Shown: one piece after another, positions 57,449-64,000 of the stretch | Layout: each line of letters opens with the position of its first letter | How positions within the stretch are numbered: the stretch's first letter is position 1 | Assembly: GCA_014843695.1 (NCBI GenBank) | Contig: CM026398.1 | Coordinates: 49,813,579-49,877,578, forward strand | Origin: Archivesica marissinica | Lineage: Eukaryota > Mollusca > Bivalvia > Venerida > Vesicomyidae | DNA length: 64,000 bases | Reading direction: 5' to 3' | Notes under the pieces: model-generated | The model's input: the letters and a program-made list of their open reading frames with translations, nothing else | Told to the model about the DNA's origin: nothing | Databases searched by the model: none | Made by a program: the position numbers and the translations under genes

Positions 57449-57452
57449 ATAG

Positions 57453-57617
57453 ATATGCCGTTACGATTGTGCCCTTAGGCAAGGCATTTAAATCCCACAT
57501 TTCTTCTCTCTCCCTCGTGGAGATGGATTCCAAGGGGAATGAGGTCTCGAGAGTGATTTATATAAGTTGAAATAACTTGTTTCGCAATTGAGCTAAAATA
57601 AAATAAATTTGTATACA
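57453..57617 (+). repeat. SINE family B 3' half
   Basis: Counterpart of 31450-31567 with a longer tail ('gctaaaataaaataaatttg'). Confidence 0.78.
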
Positions 57618-58401
57618 CTAAATACACAAACGATGGCATTAAATACACAAACGATGGCAATAAATACACAAACGATGGCATTAAGTACACACACGATGGC
57701 ATTAAGTACACAAACGATGGCATTAAGTACACAAACGATGGCATTAAATACACAAACGATGGCATTAAGTACACAAACGATGACATTAAATACACAAACG
57801 ATGACATTAAGTACACAAACGATGACATTAAATACACAAACGATGGCATTAAATACACAAACGATGGCATTAAGTACACAAACGATGGCATTAAGTACAC
57901 ACACGATGGCATTAAATACACAAACGATGGCATTAAATACACAAACGATGGTATTAAATACACAAACGATGGCATTAAATACACAAACGATGGCATTAAG
58001 TACACAAACGATGGCATTAAATACATAAACGATGGCATTAAGTACACAAATGATAGCATTAAGTACACAAACGATGGCATTAAGTACACAAACGATGGCA
58101 TTAAGTACACAAACAATGGCATTAAATACACAAACGATGGCATTAAGTACACAAACGATGACATTAAATACACAAACGATGGCATTAAATACACACACGA
58201 TGGCATTAAATACACAAACAATGGCATTAAATACACAAACGATGGCATTAAGTACACAAACGATGGCATTAAGTACACAAACGATGGCATTAAGTACACA
58301 AACGATGGCATTAAGTACACAAACGATGGCATTAAATACACAAACGATGGCATTAAGTACACAAACGATGGCATTAAATACACAAACGATGGCATTAAAT
58401 A
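57618..58401 (-). repeat. 21-bp minisatellite, about 37 units
   Basis: Same family as 31568-32303. It produces false open frames of up to 306 codons. Confidence 0.95.
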
Positions 58402-58701
58402 TTATGAGAATAATAGGATTTTGCTGAGTTTGTTTTGTACGGATAAACATGTTTTGTATTATTTTGGAAACGGCAATATTTTAGTTTAGTTAATTGTAGG
58501 TCCATTCTCATTTCTTATTTTCTTGTTGTTTCTAAATTGAAAGTTATGGTGGAATATTAATAGCACCTCATAGCCACGTAACTGTCATGAAAGGTTTCTC
58601 GAAAGAAATGGAAATATGTCATGTGGTGTTCTAAATACAGATTTCTTTAGGTTAAATCTATGCACAATTTATATAAATATGTGTGTTACGCGAAAACCGT
58701 A
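58402..58701. other. Duplicated spacer after the 21-bp array
   Basis: Counterpart of 32304-32595. No gene. Confidence 0.45.
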
Positions 58702-58782
58702 GTTCGATCCCCCGTCTGACCTTAATAAAATTGACAGTCTTTCAGATTGGACGTTGAACCGAGGTCTCGTGTCGGTGCTTAG
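58702..58782 (+). repeat. SINE family A fragment
   Basis: Counterpart of 32596-32676. Confidence 0.75.
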
Positions 58783-59010
58783 CATCTAACTATGGCAGGA
58801 GAATAATTTTATAAGACTCTGTCTTTCATTCTAATCCTTTTTCAAATGTTCTGTATTTTGATATGTGTAATGTTCATTGTTCAATATGTATTATATTGGG
58901 AAATAAAATATGTTTAAACTAAACAGTATTTAGTTTGCAAACATATTTATATACATTGTGCAATATGACCAAATTATATATTTTTTTATGCTTTCCAAAT
59001 GAAATAAATA

Positions 59011-59237
59011 TCGTGATAGCGCAGTGGTAGCGCGTTCACTTCAGGTGCGAAAGGTCCGGAGTTCGAGCCCCGCTGGAGCCGTTACGATTGTGCCCTTAGG
59101 TAAGGCATTTAAATTCCACGTTGCCTCTTCTCTCTCCCTCGTGACGATGGTTTCCATCAGGAATGGGGTCGCGAGAGTGATTAATATAAGTTGAAAGAAC
59201 TTGTTTCGCAATCGAGCTAAAATAAATTTGTATAAAC
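59011..59237 (+). repeat. SINE family B, full length
   Basis: Counterpart of 32903-33129; intact A- and B-box-like regions. Confidence 0.88.
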
Positions 59238-59469
59238 TAAATGAAATATGTTTACGGCATATCACTATTTGTTTAGCAACACTTCATACATATTATGTAG
59301 ATATTAAAGCTTTATGGCAAACAACTCTTGAAACGCACGGAATAGAAATAAATTATTATAAAAATATGAACTTAAGGTGAAATAGTTACCCTGTATCACT
59401 ACTTCGGATATTCGAGCATTTTCTTTCTTCCACGAGTGAAGAATCTGATGGGGTTACGGGTTTATCAAA

Positions 59470-59735
59470 CTACCAGAACAAGATCTTAGATGGTTCTGAT
59501 TACAAACTAGACTTATGATCATGAAGTTTATATACTACCAGCACAAGATCTTAGATGGTTTTGATTACGAGCTAGACTTATGATCATGAAGTTTATATAC
59601 TACCAGCACAAGATCTTAGATGGTTTTGATTACGAGCTAGACTTATGATCATGAAGTTTATATACTACCAGCACAAGATCTTAGATGGTTCTGATTACGA
59701 ACTAGGCTTATGACCATGAAGTTTATCGAGTTTTT
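59470..59735 (+). repeat. 65-bp minisatellite, 4 units
   Basis: Same family as 33369-33890 with half as many units. Confidence 0.95.
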
Positions 59736-59749
59736 AAGTGTTGTAAGGA

Positions 59750-60355
59750 GAAATTTTGTAGAAACTTGTTAGAATCTGGGAAAACTTTGTAGAAACTTGT
59801 CAGAATCTGGGAAAACTTTGTAGAAACTTGTCAGAATCTGGGAAAACTTTGTAGAAACTTGTCAGAATCAGGGAAAACTTTGTAGAAATTTGTCAGAATC
59901 AGAGAAAACTTTGTAGAAACTTGGCAGAATCAGGGAAAACTTTGTAGAAACTTGTCAGAATCAGGGAAAACTTTGTAGAAATTTGTCAGAATCAGAGAAA
60001 ACTTTGTAGAAACTTGGCAGAATCAGGGAAAACTTTGTAGAAACATGGCAGAATCAGGGAAAACTTTGTAGAAACTTGGCAGAATCAGGGAAAACTTTGT
60101 AGAAACTTAGCAGAATCAGGGAAAACTTTGTAGAAACATGGCAGAATCAGGGAAAGCTTTGTAGAAACTTGTCAGAATCTGGGAAAACTTTGTAGAACGT
60201 TGTCAGAATCTGGGAAAACTTTGTAGAAACTTGTCAGAATCCGGGAACACTACTAGTATGTAGAAACCTTGTCAGAATCAGGGAAAACTTTGTAGAAACA
60301 TGGCAGAATCTGGGAAAGCTGTAGAAACTTGGCAGAATCATGGACAGCTGTGTAG
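59750..60355 (-). repeat. 31-bp minisatellite, about 20 units
   Basis: Same family as 33905-35822; one unit carries a 5-bp insertion near 60250. Confidence 0.95.
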
Positions 60356-60946
60356 GATCAACAGACTATCGGGGTAAAACCGGGAGGATATTGAGGGCAA
60401 GTATATATTCACTATTATCTTGATCGCCATGGGTGTTTATATTTGGAATACTAGTTATACGACCACAACACACGTTTAGATGATACTAGCTCCAGGTTAG
60501 ATACAAATCGAAATAAACTAATTATGTTCGGAGTTTAGCCTCATCAACATGTCAGGCAAGCCATTGCAACAAAGTGTCATTGCATACTATGATACTAGTA
60601 ATATGTGTCTAGTTTTACAGATATTGGATTATTTATGAACAGAACAGAACAAATACACTCGTTTATGGGTTCTTTGCTCCCCTATAATTAACTGATAAGA
60701 GAGTATTTATGACATTATATAAATCTGATTTAGGGTGTTTATGAAGGTTAGATAAATTTTATATCAAAAGCTTGAGCTAGTAACGTTTACTCAGTTTTCT
60801 CTTGCAATCTGAAATTTATTGACAGAACCGGTTTTAATTTAAAATGTTGTACGTTTGGCAATAATTCAGTAGATCTGAATCGTAACCTTGTTATACTATA
60901 GCAGCATACGAGCTTTTGGTGTTGTGGGTCTTGTAGGAATATAATA
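60356..60946. other. Unassigned duplicated sequence
   Basis: Counterpart of 35823-36406. No gene recognised. Confidence 0.5.
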
Positions 60947-61130
60947 CAGTCAAACCTGTCTTAAGCAGCCAGCCAATGGAATAACAGAAAGTGGCTGCTT
61001 AGCACAGATGACTGCTTAATGGAGGTCAAATATATAACAAAGCAACATATTGGGAATCTGGAAACTGACTGCTTAATGCAGGTTCGTGTGGGTTTGACTG
61101 TAGAGGTGACCACTAACACAGGTTTGACTG
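60947..61130 (-). mobile_element. CAGT-ended MITE, family 1
   Basis: Counterpart of 36407-36597, with ends CAGTCAAACCTGT and GGTTTGACTG and TA flanks. Confidence 0.8.
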
Positions 61131-61239
61131 TATAAACAAGATGGGAAACAAATCACATTTATGTTTAATTTTATTACATGCTTTTATTGGATTTCGTAAG
61201 ATTCCATTTATTCAATATACATGTGTAGACTGCTTCATG

Positions 61240-61900
61240 ATGCATCTGTTACATTTATACATGCAGTATACTATATAATACATGCATCATTTACATACAC
61301 AATCTGTTACATTTATATATGCAGTATACTATATAATACATGCATCATTTACATACACAATCTCTGTTACATTTATATATGCAGTATACTATATAATACA
61401 TGCATCATTTACATACACAATCTCTGTTACATTTATACATGCAGTATACTATATAATACATGCATCATTTACATACACAATCTGTTACATTTATATATGC
61501 AGTATACTATATAATACATGCATCATTTACATACACAATCTGTTACATTTATATATGCAGTATACTATATAATACATGCATCATTTACATACACAATCTG
61601 TTACATTTATATATGCAGTATACTATATAATACATGCATCATTTACATACACAATCTGTTACATTTATACATGCAGTATACTATATAATACATGCATCAT
61701 TTACATACACAATCTGTTACATTTATATATGCAGTATACTATATAATACATGCATCATTTACATACACAATCTGTTACATTTATATATGCAGTATACTAT
61801 ATAATACATGCATCATTTACATACACATCTCTGTTACATTATATATGCAGTATACTATTAATACATGCATATTTACATACACAATCTGTTACATCATACA
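61240..61900 (+). repeat. 58-bp minisatellite, about 11 units
   Basis: Expanded version of 36717-36960. The last units are degraded by single-base losses. Short frames reading ICYIYICSILYNTCIIYIHN repeats are artefacts. Confidence 0.95.
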
Positions 61901-62034
61901 CATGCATGTACTATGAATAATTTCTAATTTTGTTATCTGAAACAAAAAGAAAATACAAACAAAGAATAGAAATATCACAGATAATAAATGTCTGCCTTAC
62001 ATATGCAGACAATTAGTTGTTTTCAACATGTAAC

Positions 62035-62060
62035 ACGCACGCACACACGCACACACGCAC
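62035..62060 (+). repeat. Impure GCAC/ACGC microsatellite
   Basis: Short, interrupted counterpart of 37105-37142 ('cacgcacgcacacacgcac'). Confidence 0.85.
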
Positions 62061-62989
62061 TGTAATTTTATTATAACACATAGCTTTCATTGTAACAAAG
62101 TTTCAAGACTGGTTTCTATACAACACCATTAATTGTAAGGCTGATTTCAATATAATATTGGTTCAATATGTTGATTTATACACACCACTGATTTCAATAT
62201 ATACGTTCATTATAGAGCATGCTTCCTTATAATGCTCATCATTATATTGTCGAATTCCTTATAACGCCTAGATAAGGCTAGCTATTTATTATATGTCCAA
62301 TGAGAGACATCGGTCAGTTACTGCCCCTGATTACTCCCTAAAAGTAGATTGGTCCTATTAAGTGTTTTCCTCTGTTTTTATCGTTGTTTCCTTTGCACAA
62401 CATGCTAGCAATGTTATCCCACTATCGCCTTTTTGTGATTATTAAATTACTATATCTCAACAGATCTCCCACAGTATATGCAATGGGTACTTATTTGTAA
62501 TACAATGTTATCACTTAATTAACACATTTTTGATAAAATCCCAATTATCATACCGCAACATCTGGTTAGAGCACAACAGTAAAAACAAAGGATTCTAACT
62601 AAAAGGACGTATTCACATTTTGGAATAAATCGGACTTTATCTGTCAAGGGAGGTAATAGATAATTACAGATGTCTCTCATTACACGAAACTGACAGCGAT
62701 AACGTTCTGCTGTGGATCCAAGATCAATCAATAGGTGGCCCTCTTTAATTACTTGATACCATTTTATATCGTACAATTACTGTACACAAGAAGAAGTCCA
62801 TATAGCACCATATTTCTTATTTCCGAGTACACGGCCGATTTACTCATACTGCTGATTTGACTCGTTCCATTAGAGATGTCAGCGTATTAACAAGACTTTA
62901 GTGCGCCCAAAGCAGATGTAATCTCGCCATTTTATCCAAGCCTTATTAACTGAAATGTAAAATTGCGTTATTATAAAATATTTGACATG
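62061..62989. other. Unassigned duplicated sequence
   Basis: Counterpart of 37143-38065. No gene recognised. Confidence 0.5.
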
Positions 62990-63095
62990 ATCGCTGGTTC
63001 AACCTCGGTGCCCGTCCATGCCTGGAATACTGCTCGGAGGGGCACCCATAATCTCCATACGGTGTCTGCGAGTTTAAACCACAAAACACACAAGC
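62990..63095 (+). repeat. SINE family C 3' fragment
   Basis: Counterpart of 38066-38170. Confidence 0.7.
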
Positions 63096-63170
63096 ATAAT
63101 GCATGGTGACTGTTTTAATTTTGAATTGATGCCGGTATATAAAAGTAAAGTAACGTGTTTGTTTATTATA

Positions 63171-63460
63171 CAGACGGATCTGTAGCCCAGTGGTAACACG
63201 CTAGACTGGTAATCCAGGGATTGCAGGTTCGATCCCCCGTCTGACCATAATAACATTAACAGTCTTTCAGATGGGACATTAAACCGAGGTCTCGTGTCGG
63301 TGCTTTACACCGTGCACGTAAAAGAACCAGAGGAGACTGGAATGGGTCTCTGTCTGTATCATTGCACTATCCTCCAAAAATCTAAAATGACTAATCTCTT
63401 CAGGTGGCGTCGCTCATATGGGCAACTGGTAGCGACGATAAATAAACGTAAAACACACAC
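63171..63460 (+). repeat. SINE family A, full length
   Basis: Bounded by TGTTTATTATA at 63160-63170 and 63461-63471. Counterpart of 38252-38543. Confidence 0.92.
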
Positions 63461-63995
63461 TGTTTATTATACCAGGTCTCTCCTCCACTACGTGCACGTC
63501 GTGACCTAGGTACAGCTCACAACAGGAATATGGTTCAAGGACTTCGCTGACGGAAGCCGCGCTATCGGAATCGCGTGACTCTATACATTTACATATAGAG
63601 TACCATTCGACTAACTTCCCTACTTGGCGAGACAGCAACACTTAGTGCTGGCGACGACGGATATCTGGTTTTCTTTTCGTTGGCTCCTTCAAGTGGAGCG
63701 ATCTCCTTGAAGGAAGACGGTGGGACGTAGACTTCTTGATGGCGTGAGGACCCCAGCGAAGAAACCTGAACCATTATTGCTGCTGTGAGCTGGCAAATCG
63801 TGGAGGATGTGGCCCTACAAGGGAGCCCTTTGAAAGATGATACAGGACTTGTCACCCTGAGAAGAACGAAGATGCCTTTCCAGTTGTCTACATAAACAAC
63901 TTAGATGACAACGTAAACTTCGTAGAGAAACCAGTCGCCCAAATGCCTCGGCGGAGGTGACTATAAAGAAAACTTAGTTGGATTTGTTTATTATA
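63461..63995 (+). repeat. Unclassified 510-bp element between 11-bp direct repeats
   Basis: Counterpart of 38544-39078, ending with TGTTTATTATA at 63985-63995 just before the window end. Confidence 0.6.
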
Positions 63996-64000
63996 GTGTC

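Larger units (their letters stand above)
50636..64000 (+). repeat. Direct segmental duplication, copy 2 (runs off the window)
   Basis: Second direct copy of the segment starting at 25322. Relative to copy 1 it has a 547-bp insertion at 50715-51261, lacks one TTAA-flanked MITE in the second intron of the NOPCHAP1-like gene, and has gained one at 57258-57448. It has four instead of eight 65-bp units and about eleven instead of four 58-bp units. If the match continues, another copy of the chitin-binding gene should lie just past the window end. Confidence 0.92.

Noticed and set aside
57475..58450. Frames of up to 306 codons with MPSFVYL or similar repeats
   Set aside because: Product of the 21-bp minisatellite; equally open in other frames.
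63589..63855. 88-codon reverse-strand frame as a small gene
   Set aside because: Lies in the repeated 510-bp element, is broken by stops in the homologous copies and has no recognised domain.

Overview
Organism. The window looks like repeat-rich, AT-rich animal nuclear DNA, most likely from a mollusc and probably a bivalve. Its genes are split by GT-AG introns. It holds tRNA-derived SINEs, APE-type LINEs with a PHD finger, TTAA-flanked and TA-flanked MITEs, and many minisatellites. One gene encodes a secreted protein with several CBM14 (peritrophin-A) chitin-binding modules. The species cannot be fixed from the sequence alone. Two blocks of exactly 1000 N (17957-18956 and 46802-47801) are scaffold gaps.

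Architecture. Most of the window is three copies of one segment. The left arm (1 to about 17092) is the reverse complement of the right arm (about 29426 to 46395), with a spacer of about 12.3 kb. A third copy (about 50636 to the window end) repeats 25322 to about 39080 in direct orientation. The copies share gene exons, SINEs and minisatellite order. They differ in repeat copy number, in mobile-element insertions and in deletions, so they can be used to date insertions relative to the duplications.

Genes. (1) A secreted chitin-binding protein of 319 codons in three exons, present twice and intact both times: + strand 6498-9483 and - strand 39796-43920. (2) A four-exon gene of 153 codons resembling NOPCHAP1 (C12orf45), a chaperone for box C/D snoRNP assembly. 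It is intact twice on the + strand (25449-29484 and 51307-55143), and its last exon survives as a fragment at 17034-17092 exactly at the inverted-duplication breakpoint. (3) The first two exons of a coiled-coil protein with a BEN-protein-like N-terminus (49914-50497), just before the third segment copy.

Mobile elements. A 3.7 kb PHD-EN-RT LINE (1309-4988) sits inside a 69-bp minisatellite in the left arm only. Two further RT fragments lie in the spacer. There are at least three tRNA-derived SINE families, two CAGT-ended MITE families, two TTAA-flanked piggyBac-like MITE families and a 547-bp insertion with GGTCAGAC ends.

Tandem repeats. Arrays of 69, 31, 21, 45, 65, 58 and 25 bp and a 3.4 kb (AT)n-containing satellite make up much of the non-genic sequence. 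Most long reading frames in the window are artefacts of these arrays.
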